Source: Shewanella polaris (GTDB lineage Bacteria; Pseudomonadota; Gammaproteobacteria; Enterobacterales; Shewanellaceae). Taken from it: a DNA stretch of 64,000 bases. The DNA is taken from positions 1,488,001 to 1,552,000 of the forward strand of contig NZ_CP041036.1 of NCBI RefSeq assembly GCF_006385555.1, read 5' to 3'. The notes beneath the pieces are model-generated. The model saw nothing but the letters and a program-made list of their open reading frames with translations. It ran no database searches and was not told the origin of the DNA. Of the stretch, positions 44,205 through 54,128 are shown in pieces; within the stretch, counting starts at the first letter, position 1; every line of letters begins with the position of its first letter. Made by a program: the position numbers and the translations under genes.

Positions 44205-46637
44205 TTGAGTAAACTTGTGCAGGAATTCGAACCCATAGTGAAGCAAGCAAATATCCCATCAAGTCTCAACTATGTAAAGGGGCGAGTATTAACTCGTCAT
44301 GCCATTTATAGGCATGGACAGTTAGTGCTTCAATACTATATTAAAACGGCTCAGGGACCAGTACTCGCAGAGCTGTATCACTGTGAAGTAATATGTTTTT
44401 GTCGTCAACAAGATGTTAATCAATTAAGTCAAAAAGTCGGTTTTGCCCTTAAGGCTGAGTCGAAATCATTGATGAGCTTTGAGCATGAGCCTATTAGTGC
44501 CTTGTATCTTAAATCAAATACGCAATTAAAATTACTCAGTCGCATTGCTAATGATATCGGGGTTACTTTATTTGAAGCCGATATAAGGCCTGAACAACGT
44601 TATCTTATCGAACGGTTTATTGCCTTAGATATAGAGTGCTCAGGGTACTATCAAGACAGTAATCCAACTTCAACAATTTCTTTATTAGAGATTAATCGGG
44701 CTAGAAAAATACCCACCAACGAACCTGTTGATATTCCTTTGAAGATGGTTTCACTGGATTTTGAGTGTAGTTTTGCTGGTGAACTTTATTCGGTCGGTTT
44801 GTATGGAATCGATTATCAATGCGTAATTATGGTGGGCGAACCACAAGCACAATGCCATGAGTTCATTATTTGGGTTAAGGATGAAGTTGAGCTTATACTG
44901 AGATTAATTGCATGGTTTAGCGACTATGACCCCGATATTATCATCGGTTGGGCGGTGGTGACCTTTGACTTAGCCTTGCTGTATAAACGCTGCGTATTAC
45001 ATCAAATCCCATTAACCATCGGCCGAGGTGATACTGAACTTAGCTGGAAAGTGGCTGACAAATATCGGCCTGAAACCTTATCTTTACCTGGACGGGTAGT
45101 ACTGGATGGTATTGATTGGCTTAAAGCGGCATTTTATCAATTTGATAGTTTCTCATTAGAGTCTGTTTCGCGGCACTTATTAGCCGAAGGGAAAGCCATA
45201 GATCATGTTGAAAATCGTGGACAAGAAATTACTCATTTATTTGAAACAGACAAAAATGCACTGGCTTTTTATAACCTTACGGACTGTCGTTTGGTGTGGG
45301 ATATTTTTGAAAAAACACAATTATTAGATTTTGCCCTTGAACGAGCCAAGTTAACCGGCTTAGAGTTTGGTCGCGTTGGTGCATCAATTGCCGCATTTTA
45401 TCATTTGTATCTACCTCACTTACATCGAAGTGGCTTTGTTGCGCCAGCTCATCCCGCTAGTCACGGGCTTGAGAGCCCCGGCGGATATGTTATGTCATCT
45501 ATCCCAGGCTACTATAAAGATGTTTTGGTATTAGATTTTAAAAGCTTGTATCCGTCGATTATCAGAACATTTCTTATCGATCCCAAAGGTTTAGTTGAAG
45601 GTTTGCACGCCAGTAGTTGTAATGCTGATAACACTATAGTGGATGGATATTTAGGCGCTAAATTCAGTCGGAACAAGCCTATTTTACCAGCGTTAATTGC
45701 AAGTTTAGCGGAACAACGTGAGCGGGCTAAACGCGATAAAAATGCACCTTTATCACAAGCAATAAAAATTATTATGAACTCGTTATATGGCGTATTAGGC
45801 TCTCGAGGTTGTGTATTTCATGATGCAAAACTTGCCAGTTCTATTACCATGCGCGGTCATCAGATAATGAAACTGACTAAACAATGGATAGAAGAGTGTG
45901 GTTATCAAGTGATTTATGGCGATACCGATTCTACATTTGTGTGGTTAGGGGATAATCATGGTATTAAGGATATCCAAGCGATTGGTGAATACTTGTCGAC
46001 ATTGATTACCCAACGCTGGCTTGAATGGTGTGCAGATGAATATCAATTAGACAGCTATCTAGAACTCGAATTTGAAACCCATTTCGAACAATTTATTATG
46101 CCTACGCTAAGAGGTTCAGATGAAGGCAGTAAAAAACGCTATGTCGGTGCGGTATTAAACGACGCTCAACAATTAAAACTGACGTTTAAAGGGATGGAGC
46201 AGGTGAGAAGTGATTGGAGCCCTATCGCGCGAAGAATGCAATATCATTTATATGAACTGTTTTTCAAGGGCGAAGATGTCATTGATTATTTGAGCAATGA
46301 GCTAGCGGCAATTAAAAGTGGCGCTAGAGATAATGAGCTTATTTTCAAAAAGCGATTAAGGCGAAATGTTGAAGATTACACCGCTAAATCATCCCCTCAT
46401 GTAAAAGCGGCCAAACAGCTTGCTCAACTTCTGGATGACGTAAACGTTACTCGTAAAGGTCAACAAATTAAATACGTTATGACGTTGACTGGCGCACAGG
46501 CAATTGAAGCAAAACCACAGAATATCGATTATGAATATTACATTAGTAAACAAATTCAACCCATCGCAGAGCCCATCTTGCAACTATGTGGTCAGAGTTT
46601 CGATGCGCTAGTAAACAATCAAATGATGCTACTGTAA
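44205..46637 (+). CDS. polB: DNA polymerase II
   Basis: 810 residues, family B polymerase. Polymerase motifs A (DFKSLYPSIIRTF, about 443), B (KIIMNSLYGVLG, about 521) and C (YGDTDSTF, about 570) are intact. Exonuclease motifs: ExoI LDFECSFAGEL (about 184, D and E kept), ExoII IIGWAVVTFDL (Asp kept, but the usual Asn is Ala), ExoIII YNLTD (about 355). It restarts and bypasses at damaged forks. The frame opens with TTG 44205; GTG 44217 is an alternative, and homology begins near VKGRVLTRHA (about 24). Confidence 0.95.
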   Translation: MSKLVQEFEPIVKQANIPSSLNYVKGRVLTRHAIYRHGQLVLQYYIKTAQGPVLAELYHCEVICFCRQQDVNQLSQKVGFALKAESKSLMSFEHEPISALYLKSNTQLKLLSRIANDIGVTLFEADIRPEQRYLIERFIALDIECSGYYQDSNPTSTISLLEINRARKIPTNEPVDIPLKMVSLDFECSFAGELYSVGLYGIDYQCVIMVGEPQAQCHEFIIWVKDEVELILRLIAWFSDYDPDIIIGWAVVTFDLALLYKRCVLHQIPLTIGRGDTELSWKVADKYRPETLSLPGRVVLDGIDWLKAAFYQFDSFSLESVSRHLLAEGKAIDHVENRGQEITHLFETDKNALAFYNLTDCRLVWDIFEKTQLLDFALERAKLTGLEFGRVGASIAAFYHLYLPHLHRSGFVAPAHPASHGLESPGGYVMSSIPGYYKDVLVLDFKSLYPSIIRTFLIDPKGLVEGLHASSCNADNTIVDGYLGAKFSRNKPILPALIASLAEQRERAKRDKNAPLSQAIKIIMNSLYGVLGSRGCVFHDAKLASSITMRGHQIMKLTKQWIEECGYQVIYGDTDSTFVWLGDNHGIKDIQAIGEYLSTLITQRWLEWCADEYQLDSYLELEFETHFEQFIMPTLRGSDEGSKKRYVGAVLNDAQQLKLTFKGMEQVRSDWSPIARRMQYHLYELFFKGEDVIDYLSNELAAIKSGARDNELIFKKRLRRNVEDYTAKSSPHVKAAKQLAQLLDDVNVTRKGQQIKYVMTLTGAQAIEAKPQNIDYEYYISKQIQPIAEPILQLCGQSFDALVNNQMMLL

Positions 46638-47122
46638 AAAAACAAAATAATAAGCCAAAGTTGTTCGTATTTTTTATGCATTAATTTATCTTAAAGGGAG
46701 GTGGCATTATACATTTCCAGATAGCATTTTTACCTGTCTCATATCCCCTAAATTTAATATTCATAGCCTTTAAATTCCATTCATTACAGTTAACTGAATC
46801 CTTGCCTAAACTAAGATAACTAACTGAGCTTATCTGATGATTTCCAGTTAAAGGTTAAAACTAATAACTGAACCATGTGTAGATAAAATTTAAGGTATTG
46901 AGCAATTCTTAATGTTTGAAATTAACCTTTTATGTTAAAGAAAAGTTAATAGTAAGGGCTTGGTAAAAAATAGATTTAAAACAATAGATTATTTTTACAC
47001 TCTAGGTTGTATAAAATATGTAACCAATAATAATTGACTTAATAGCTTGTATTTAAAAGTTTAATTTATTATTGAGTGTTTTTTCACAACACTAAAATCT
47101 TTTACATCTGGTTAACTTTTAT
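46638..47122. other. AT-rich spacer upstream of the receptor gene
   Basis: About 485 bp with no gene and no clear terminator for polB. Confidence 0.5.
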
Positions 47123-47239
47123 GCATGTGTAATTTCAAAGTGTTGATTAGTTGTTTTAAATGTGATTTTATTGCATCTGTAATTGAGAGATTGTAATGCA
47201 TTTGTGTTGCATTTTTCTCATTTAACAGACGCCTATAAT
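47123..47239 (+). promoter_or_regulatory. Direct repeats and promoter of the TonB-dependent receptor
   Basis: Related motifs GCATGTGTAATT (47123), GCATCTGTAATT (47173) and GCATTTGTGTT (47198) are spaced 50 and 25 bp. The last abuts the expected -35 position of a consensus -10 TATAAT (47234-47239). The -35 itself (ATTTTT) is poor, which suits an activator-dependent promoter. The regulator is unknown. Confidence 0.45.
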
Positions 47240-47288
47240 GGCCGTCATTATTATAAGAAAGATATAAAAAAATCCAGGGAGATAGACA

Positions 47289-49931
47289 ATGCATAAGAAC
47301 GTATTAGCTAAATCAGTGCGATTAGCACTGATCAGTGGTGCAGCCGCGGCAGCATTCGCTTCACCAGCAGTTTTTGCTGCTGATGAAGATGGCGAAAAAG
47401 TAGAACGTATAGAGGTAACTGGTTCGCGTATTAAGCAAGTTGATATGGAGAATGCGTCACCTGTTACGGTTTTGACCGCAGAAGATATTAAATTAACTGG
47501 TGAGTCGACAATTGCAGATGTATTGAATAATTCATCTGTTAACAGTTTTGGTTCATGGCGTGGAACATCAGGCTATGGTTCTGGTGCTGCCGCAACAAGT
47601 AGTGTGCAAATGCGTGGTTTGGATGCCAAATATACATTGGTATTATTAGATGGTCGTCGCATGCCTGGTACTAGCTCTAGCTCAGGCGCTGCAGCTGATA
47701 CGTCTAGAATTCCAATGGCAATTGTTGAACGCATTGAAATCTTAAGAGAAGGTGCTTCAGCTGTTTATGGTTCAGACGCAGTCGCTGGTGTAATTAACAT
47801 TATCACTAAAAAAGACTATCAGGGCCTTGATTTTTCTTATGATACTGAGCTGCCAAGTACAGACGGTGGTGATACAAACAGATTTACAGTGGCAACTGGT
47901 TACTCAAGTGATAAAGGTAATATTACATTAACATATGAGTACTATAAAGCTGATGCTGTTTGGGATAAAGATATTTGGAAATTTGATGATCCAACTTATT
48001 TTGACTATTCATCATATAGTTCAGTACCAAACGGAGTAGGTGATAGTGGATGGATTACCAATCGTGATATGTGTAACCAAGCTCCTAACACGTATGATTT
48101 GACTGATAGTGCTGACACTGGACGTTGTCTTTATAGCTATGGCGAAGTAACTAAGTTATTTGGTGATGTAGTTCAAAACTCTGTACTGTCAAATTTTTCA
48201 TATGAATTAGCTGATAACCTTAAGTTCCGAGGTCGTACAAGTGCTTCACTTTCAGAAACTGAAACACGTTATGCGGGTACTCCAGTATCAACAAATTTAC
48301 CAACAATGTCAGCCGACAATGCGTATAACCCAACAGGTGAAGACTTAGATCTGTATATGCGTGGTGCTCAACTTGGCAATCGTGACACCCGCACTGAAAT
48401 TAACGATATTGATTTCTTTGGTGGTTTAGTTGGTTTTATTGATGTTGGTAATGGTATTGATTGGGAAGTAAATGGCCAACATAGCCGTTCTTCAACGAAT
48501 TCTTTCAATGAAAACTTAATTAACGATGATATCATTCAAAATCTAATTGATAGTGAAGAGTATGATATTTTTAATACTACTGGCATGAGTTATGGCGATT
48601 GGAATAGCCAGATGGAAGATCTTTATGGCCAGGCGGCGCATACTGGTCTATACCAAGCTCGATATGTTAGCTCTCAGGTTGACGGTTTAATTTCTACTCT
48701 ATTTCTAGACGAGAATGATTTTAGTTTATCTGGTGTTTTCGGTATTGAATATGAAACGGTTGACTTTACTCAAAAGAGTGATCCGCAATCTGCATCAGGA
48801 CGAGTATCTGGTGGTTCTGGTGGTGATGATGTAAATGCAACTCGAGACCGTACTTCTGCATTTATGGAATTACAAGCAAGCCTACCTTTCAATGTTGATA
48901 TTAACGCTGCTGTGCGTTATGACAATTATGATCAAGAAGGTGATGTTGGTGAGCAAGTTGTTGCTGGTTCATTTGACAATGTGTCTCCTCAAATAGGTAT
49001 CGCTTGGCGTCCTGTTGATTCATTGTTAGTTCGTGCTAGTTGGGGTGAGTCTTTCCGCGCTCCTAACATGGGCGAAATGTTCTCTAGTCAAGCATTGAGC
49101 TTTGAAACTGCTGATGATAACTTATGGTGTGATGCGGGAACTAACGCAGCCGATGATGCAGTTTACTGTGCCGTTGGTGGTTCACAGCATAAAACATGGT
49201 TCGGTGGTAACCCTGATCTGAAGCCTGAAGAAGGTGAATCATTAACTACTGGTGTGGTTTGGAATGCTACTGATAGCTTAGCATTTGAATTGTCATACTA
49301 TGATTTAACTTTAGATAACCAAATTGCATCTACAACATTAACCCGTTTATTAAAAGATGAAAGTGACAGTGGCTCATCAACTGCAATTATTCGTGACGCA
49401 GATGGTAAGATTGATGTTGCTTACAGTTTTGACCGTAATATGGCAAGTTTAGAAACTTCTGGTTTCGATTTTAAAGCATCATATTCAATTGATACTGAGT
49501 ATGGCGACTTTGGTATTAAAACCGAGCTTGGTTATGTACAAGATTTCAAACAGACATCTGAACCTGGTGAAGCTGCTTTTGATTATGCAGGATTACAAGA
49601 TTATCCAGAATATCGTGGTAACGTGAATTTAGCGTGGACTTCTGGTGATATGAGTGCTGCATGGACTACTTATTATATTGGTTCACAAGAATCTGGTAAT
49701 GAAGAGTATGGCACCGATTATCTTGCGGATATTCCTTCGTATTTCAAGCATAACATCCAGTTTTCTTACTATCATGCTTGGAATGGTAAAGTCACACTTG
49801 GTGTAAATAACTTGCTAGATGAAGAAGCTCCTTCATGGTATGACGGATCTGTAGGTTGGCGTGATGTGAACACTGGTTTATACGATGTTTTAGGTCGTAC
49901 AGTGTTCTTTAAAATTCAACAGTCATTCTAA
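47289..49931 (+). CDS. TonB-dependent receptor
   Basis: 880 residues. Signal peptide about 1-30 (AVFAADED). TonB box-like region VERIEVTGSRI (about 37), plug domain about 55-175 (SPVTVLTAEDIK, QMRGLDAKYTLVLLDGRRMP, AVYGSDAVAGVINIITK), then a 22-strand-type barrel ending in aromatic FFKIQQSF. The plug is of the type common in polymer- and peptide-scavenging receptors of Shewanella; the ligand is not readable. The AGGGAGA ribosome site lies 7 bases before ATG. It is followed by a terminator, 2 kb of decayed DNA and then the TonB operon. Confidence 0.95.
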   Translation: MHKNVLAKSVRLALISGAAAAAFASPAVFAADEDGEKVERIEVTGSRIKQVDMENASPVTVLTAEDIKLTGESTIADVLNNSSVNSFGSWRGTSGYGSGAAATSSVQMRGLDAKYTLVLLDGRRMPGTSSSSGAAADTSRIPMAIVERIEILREGASAVYGSDAVAGVINIITKKDYQGLDFSYDTELPSTDGGDTNRFTVATGYSSDKGNITLTYEYYKADAVWDKDIWKFDDPTYFDYSSYSSVPNGVGDSGWITNRDMCNQAPNTYDLTDSADTGRCLYSYGEVTKLFGDVVQNSVLSNFSYELADNLKFRGRTSASLSETETRYAGTPVSTNLPTMSADNAYNPTGEDLDLYMRGAQLGNRDTRTEINDIDFFGGLVGFIDVGNGIDWEVNGQHSRSSTNSFNENLINDDIIQNLIDSEEYDIFNTTGMSYGDWNSQMEDLYGQAAHTGLYQARYVSSQVDGLISTLFLDENDFSLSGVFGIEYETVDFTQKSDPQSASGRVSGGSGGDDVNATRDRTSAFMELQASLPFNVDINAAVRYDNYDQEGDVGEQVVAGSFDNVSPQIGIAWRPVDSLLVRASWGESFRAPNMGEMFSSQALSFETADDNLWCDAGTNAADDAVYCAVGGSQHKTWFGGNPDLKPEEGESLTTGVVWNATDSLAFELSYYDLTLDNQIASTTLTRLLKDESDSGSSTAIIRDADGKIDVAYSFDRNMASLETSGFDFKASYSIDTEYGDFGIKTELGYVQDFKQTSEPGEAAFDYAGLQDYPEYRGNVNLAWTSGDMSAAWTTYYIGSQESGNEEYGTDYLADIPSYFKHNIQFSYYHAWNGKVTLGVNNLLDEEAPSWYDGSVGWRDVNTGLYDVLGRTVFFKIQQSF

Positions 49932-49996
49932 GCCATTGGTTTGAAATAATGTGTTGAACACGGTTGAAATACCAAGTTAAATATATTTATTAAAAT

Positions 49997-50029
49997 AAAA
50001 ACCCACCTTTCAAGAAGGTGGGTTTTTTT
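49997..50029 (+). terminator. Terminator of the receptor gene
   Basis: AAAAACCCACCTT / AAGGTGGGTTTTTTT stem with a short loop, 65 bp after the stop. Confidence 0.9.
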
Positions 50030-50289
50030 ATATATTATGGGCTGATTTATTCAGTTCAAAACCATTAAACATGGTGTTCAATTTTTCCGCTTGAAGTTTC
50101 AATTATTTTTTATTGTGTACGAACCGATTTAGATAAGTGTTTTCAGCTCCTAGTTTTTATAGTGTAGTTTTGAATCAATATGAAAATTTTTAGATTGCTA
50201 ACCATTATCTCATGCAGTCATTACAGCATATCCATGTCATGACAGTGATAATTTAAATTATTCAACTACACACTTAATTCAACTTAGAA

Positions 50290-51140
50290 GACAACGTCAA
50301 TTTTGTTCTTAAGTTGAGTGTTTAAATCAGATTAAGCAAATGAGATGGCCTATTGGTTTTATTTGCCCTAATCGCAGTTGTGAGCATGGATATGAGCTTG
50401 CAATTCCTAATGTATATGAATGTACCAATGTCCTAAACAAACATCGGTAACAGCAGATACAATATTCTACGGTAGTCCTATTTCGTTAATTAAGTGGTTA
50501 TGGACTATCAATTTTTTAGGCTCAGATAAAGAGAGTATTTTGGTATTGAAATTCAGTAAACTTATATATGTCAATTGGCGCGCTTTATACTAAGTCAACT
50601 GGGAACTGTAATAGCTATCGAGACAGTTTATATTGGCTTTTAGGTGTCATTGAAATTGATGATGCCGAGGTAGATGGCAAATGAAAGAGGAAGAGTGGAT
50701 GTGGCACAGAAGGTAAAACGTCTGTTTTAGTTTCAGCAGAAAATAAAAAGGGAAAGAGAAGAATTTATTGCTATGCAAGCATAGAACAGCGTTTGCCATG
50801 ATAACGTTGGAAGTTTATTGTAAAGCACTTAGATATACAGTATGAAGTTTATACCGACGGCTTGCCTGCTTTGAACATTATAGACAAGGCCCAACAATAT
50901 TAAGCGAGTCTAATACCCTAGGCGCTTATTAATGAATGGCTCCCTTGGGTAAATCTTGGGTAAATATTGCCATTGGTAATTTAAAAGCGTTTATAGTTTG
51001 AACTTTTTAATGGAGCTTCGAGAAAGTATGTATCTTCAAGAATACTGTAGTGAGTACTATTATCGACTCATTCGCAGACAAACGGGGATGCAAATACTCA
51101 ATAGGCGGTTAACTAGATATAATCCATACGCTGTACATTC
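50290..51140 (+). mobile_element. Degraded IS1595-type transposase remnant
   Basis: Pieces in different frames, broken by stops and frameshifts, read as an ISXO2-like transposase. RWPIGFICPNRSC (50342) is the N-terminal zinc-ribbon region. ADTIFYGSPISLIKWLW (about 50456) is the region after it. GVIEIDDAEVDGK (about 50648) is the first catalytic part. SVLVSAENKKGKRR, then EVYTDGLPALNII (about 50840) follow, and LQEYCSEYYYRLIRRQ closes (about 51030). No intact ORF or clear terminal inverted repeats remain. Ends are approximate. It sits between the receptor gene and the TonB operon. Confidence 0.75.
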
Positions 51141-51426
51141 ACATTGAGCTAATTATATTGGTATGTATGATTAATTAATTGTTTAGTCAAAATGGCAGAT
51201 GCCATAGGTAATGTGTTTAAACGAACATATGAAGATCGAATAAAGAAAGACCTTAAATGTTAAAATTAGATTGTAAATCAATAGTTTGATTGGATTTTTG
51301 ATCATGTTTGATGAGGCGGCAGCTCAGGATTGTGATTTAATACATTTCGTTACTCAATTTTTTAAAGCTTGATTATTTTGGCCTGTTACAAAGAAGTTAG
51401 AATTTATTGAATTTATTACAGTACAA

Positions 51427-51606
51427 ATGGATACGTTAAGACTAAGATTGACCGAGTTGGTCAATGCCGGATTGCATGAAATTAAATTGGCAAAATTTAT
51501 TGCTAAGTTTCACGAAAACAATATGATTTTAAATGAACTTAAAGTATTAAATAATGAACAAAATGAAGTCTTAGGTTGGTATTTACATGGTTCAAAATTT
51601 GTTTAG
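51427..51606 (+). CDS. Small hypothetical ORF
   Basis: 59 codons starting MDTLRLRLTELVNAG and ending YLHGSKFV, mostly helical and charged. There is no clear Shine-Dalgarno and no recognised family. It lies between the IS remnant and the TonB operon operators, and could equally be the tail of a decayed gene. Low confidence as a real gene. Confidence 0.3.
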   Translation: MDTLRLRLTELVNAGLHEIKLAKFIAKFHENNMILNELKVLNNEQNEVLGWYLHGSKFV

Positions 51607-51743
51607 TAATGCAAAAAAAGATAAATACAGTGTATTGTTGTATTGTCATTTTTGTTTAACTACATGAATAAAAACAAATAATATTTTTCGCTTAGCATTA
51701 AATTACGACACATTTATGTCGAAGACGTTTAATTATTAACCTT

Positions 51744-51759
51744 TCGTCAACATTGACGA
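51744..51759 (+). promoter_or_regulatory. Palindrome 1 upstream of TonB operon
   Basis: TCGTCAA-CA-TTGACGA, perfect 7-bp arms. It shares GTCAACATT with palindrome 2, located 37 bp downstream. Confidence 0.55.
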
Positions 51760-51795
51760 CTCTAACTGCTCTTTCCACAAGTTTTTAAACTTTTC

Positions 51796-51819
51796 AAATG
51801 TTGACACAGGTCAACATTT
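51796..51819 (+). promoter_or_regulatory. Palindrome 2 overlapping a -35 of the TonB operon
   Basis: AAATGTTGAC-N4-GTCAACATTT, perfect 10-bp arms. Its left arm contains TTGACA, a consensus -35 with AATGAT at 18-bp spacing (51825). The TTGAC-N4-GTCAA spacing is like FNR/CRP-superfamily sites, but the protein is not known. Confidence 0.6.
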
Positions 51820-51990
51820 TGTGAAATGATGCCAACGGGTCTGCGCCTTAATCAGCGTAGAAAAGGGAAGAAAAACTAACAATCACAAGAAAAAGACGTA
51901 CTTAGTGAAATGGTATTGATTAACAAATTTAGATCATGACTGTTTTATCTTAGTTGAACTTTTTAATTCACTTCAAATTGGTTGGGAACT

Positions 51991-52773
51991 ATGTCCAAGG
52001 TAAGCAATAGAACAAAAATCGCTACTGCACTTGTTGGCGCTCTGGCTTTAGCTGGTAGCAACTTCGTTGTTGCAGATCCTCTAGCTGACGTACAAAAAGC
52101 TGATAGCAGCCTAAATGCTGCTTCTGCTGCGTCGCAAAAGAAAGTCGACAAATATTTTGACCAAGCACAAGACATGCTTTTTGAGTATGGCAGCGTTGCT
52201 GATGAGCGTGAATCATTGAAGTCATACAATGATTACGTTGCAGGCTTGGTAGCTGATCAACAAAATTCACTTGATTTAATTCAAACAGATATCAATGGTG
52301 TAGATAAACTTCGCCAAGGTGTTGTGCCATTAATGTTTAAAATGGTGGATGCCTTAGAACAGTTTGTAAATTTAGATTTACCTTTTAATTCGGAAGTTCG
52401 TCATAACCGAGTTAACAATTTAAAAGATATTCTTAACACTGCAGAAGTTACATTGGCAGAAAAATATCGTCTTATCTTGGATGCATATAGCATCGAGCGT
52501 GAGTATGGTAACTTCGTTGCTGTTCATACAGGTAAACTAGATCTAGATGGTAAAGAAGTGCTCGTTGATTTCTTTAACCTAGGTAGAGTGGCACTTTATG
52601 CACAAAGCTTAGACCAGAAAATTGCATGGATGTACGATGCCGATGCGAAGTCTTGGAATAAGTTAGACGATAGCTACCTTCGTGACATTACTAAAGGTAT
52701 CCGCATTGCTCGTAAGCAAGGCGCACTAGACCTATTCGCATTACCAATTCCTGCTGCGGAGACTGCACAATAA
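51991..52773 (+). CDS. DUF3450 periplasmic protein of the TonB2-type operon
   Basis: 260 residues from ATG 51991 with GGGA upstream (an in-frame TTG at 51982 is less likely). Signal peptide about 1-28 (NFVVADPL). The body is helical with a long coiled-coil-like stretch (about 35-110) and matches DUF3450. First gene of a six-gene operon; its stop overlaps the next start (TAATG). Family members sit with ExbB/ExbD/TonB systems in marine gammaproteobacteria and probably belong to the periplasmic part of the complex. Confidence 0.88.
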   Translation: MSKVSNRTKIATALVGALALAGSNFVVADPLADVQKADSSLNAASAASQKKVDKYFDQAQDMLFEYGSVADERESLKSYNDYVAGLVADQQNSLDLIQTDINGVDKLRQGVVPLMFKMVDALEQFVNLDLPFNSEVRHNRVNNLKDILNTAEVTLAEKYRLILDAYSIEREYGNFVAVHTGKLDLDGKEVLVDFFNLGRVALYAQSLDQKIAWMYDADAKSWNKLDDSYLRDITKGIRIARKQGALDLFALPIPAAETAQ

Positions 52774-54128
52774 TGAAGAAGTTAATTACAACAGTGCTAT
52801 TGGCTGCAACTTTCTCTTTAACAGCTGGTATGGTTTCTGCTGCAGATGCACCAAAAACTATCAGTCAACTGTTACAGCAAGTTAAAGCCGATCGAGCAAG
52901 CGAAGGCAAAACTAACGCTAAGCGCGAAAGAGAGTTTCAAGCTGAACGTGGTGACAAAGCGGCATTGCTTAAACGTGAAAAAAATGCTCTCGCTGCTGAA
53001 AAGCAACGTGGAAAAGATTTAAACCAAGCATTCTTAGACAACGAGCGTAAAATCGCTCAGTTAGAAGAAGATTTAAAAACAGCTCAAGGTGACTTGGGTG
53101 AAATGTTTGGTGTTGTTAAAGGTGAAGCCGGTGATTTTTCTGGTAAATTAGCAGCGTCTAACATTAGTGCTCAGTACCCAGGTCGCGATGCTTTTATTGC
53201 TGAACTAGGTGCTCGTAAATCACTGCCTAAAATTGAAGAGTTAGAGCAGTTTTGGGAAGCTCAGTTATTTGAAATGGTTCAATCAGGGAAAGTTGTTAAG
53301 TTCAATGGTGCGGTAACGGCTATTGATGGCAACGTTATAGACACCCCGATTTATCGTGTTGGACCATTCAACTTAACTGCTCAAGGCAAATATGTTGTTT
53401 ACAAGCCAGAACTTAACTTAATCCAGCAGTTATCACAACAACCTGAAGGTTACCAAGTTAGTGCCGTTGCTGATTGGGAAAAAACCACGTCTGGTGTTGC
53501 TCCTTTCTATATTGATCCGGCTCGTGGCGTGTTATTAAACATCTTCACTAACAAAGCTAGCTTAGAAGATCGTATCGAAGCGGGTGGTCCAATTGGTTAT
53601 ATCATTATTGGTCTATTAATATTAGGTGCCATAATCGCTCTTGAGCGTTTAGTCACTCTGACTATTATTAGCGGTAAAGTTAACCGTCAACGTAAAAATA
53701 TCGATAATCCTGGTAACAATGCTTTAGGTCGTATCCTAAAAGTTTATCAGTCAAACAAAGATGTTGATGTTGAAACGCTTGAGTTGAAACTTGATGAAGC
53801 TATCTTAAAAGAAACGCCGGCTTTAGAAGCTCGTATTTCAATCATTAAAGTTATTGCTGCTATTGCTCCTATGATGGGTCTACTAGGTACAGTTACTGGT
53901 ATGATTGCAACCTTCCAATCAATTCAGTTATTCGGTACTGGTGACCCTAAATTGATGGCTGGTGGTATTTCTATGGCACTTATTACAACTGTGCAGGGTC
54001 TTGTTGCTGCGTTGCCTCTAATGTTGTTACACGCAATCGTTGTTGCTCGTAGTAAATCAATTGTTCAAGTTCTTGAAGAGCAAAGTGCTGGTATTATTGC
54101 AGAACATGCTGAGAAGAGGGCTGACTAA
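52773..54128 (+). CDS. MotA/TolQ/ExbB-type protein with periplasmic domain (TtpC-like)
   Basis: 451 residues. Signal peptide about 1-24, then a charged coiled-coil-like segment (about 30-115) and a periplasmic domain to about 270. The ExbB-like channel domain occupies about 270-445, with GYIIIGLLILGAIIALERLV, IAPMMGLLGTVTGMIATF (about 365) and the final membrane helix. This layout matches TtpC, needed by the TonB2 system of Vibrio. Start and stop both overlap neighbours by one base (TAATG), so translation is coupled. Confidence 0.9.
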   Translation: MKKLITTVLLAATFSLTAGMVSAADAPKTISQLLQQVKADRASEGKTNAKREREFQAERGDKAALLKREKNALAAEKQRGKDLNQAFLDNERKIAQLEEDLKTAQGDLGEMFGVVKGEAGDFSGKLAASNISAQYPGRDAFIAELGARKSLPKIEELEQFWEAQLFEMVQSGKVVKFNGAVTAIDGNVIDTPIYRVGPFNLTAQGKYVVYKPELNLIQQLSQQPEGYQVSAVADWEKTTSGVAPFYIDPARGVLLNIFTNKASLEDRIEAGGPIGYIIIGLLILGAIIALERLVTLTIISGKVNRQRKNIDNPGNNALGRILKVYQSNKDVDVETLELKLDEAILKETPALEARISIIKVIAAIAPMMGLLGTVTGMIATFQSIQLFGTGDPKLMAGGISMALITTVQGLVAALPLMLLHAIVVARSKSIVQVLEEQSAGIIAEHAEKRAD

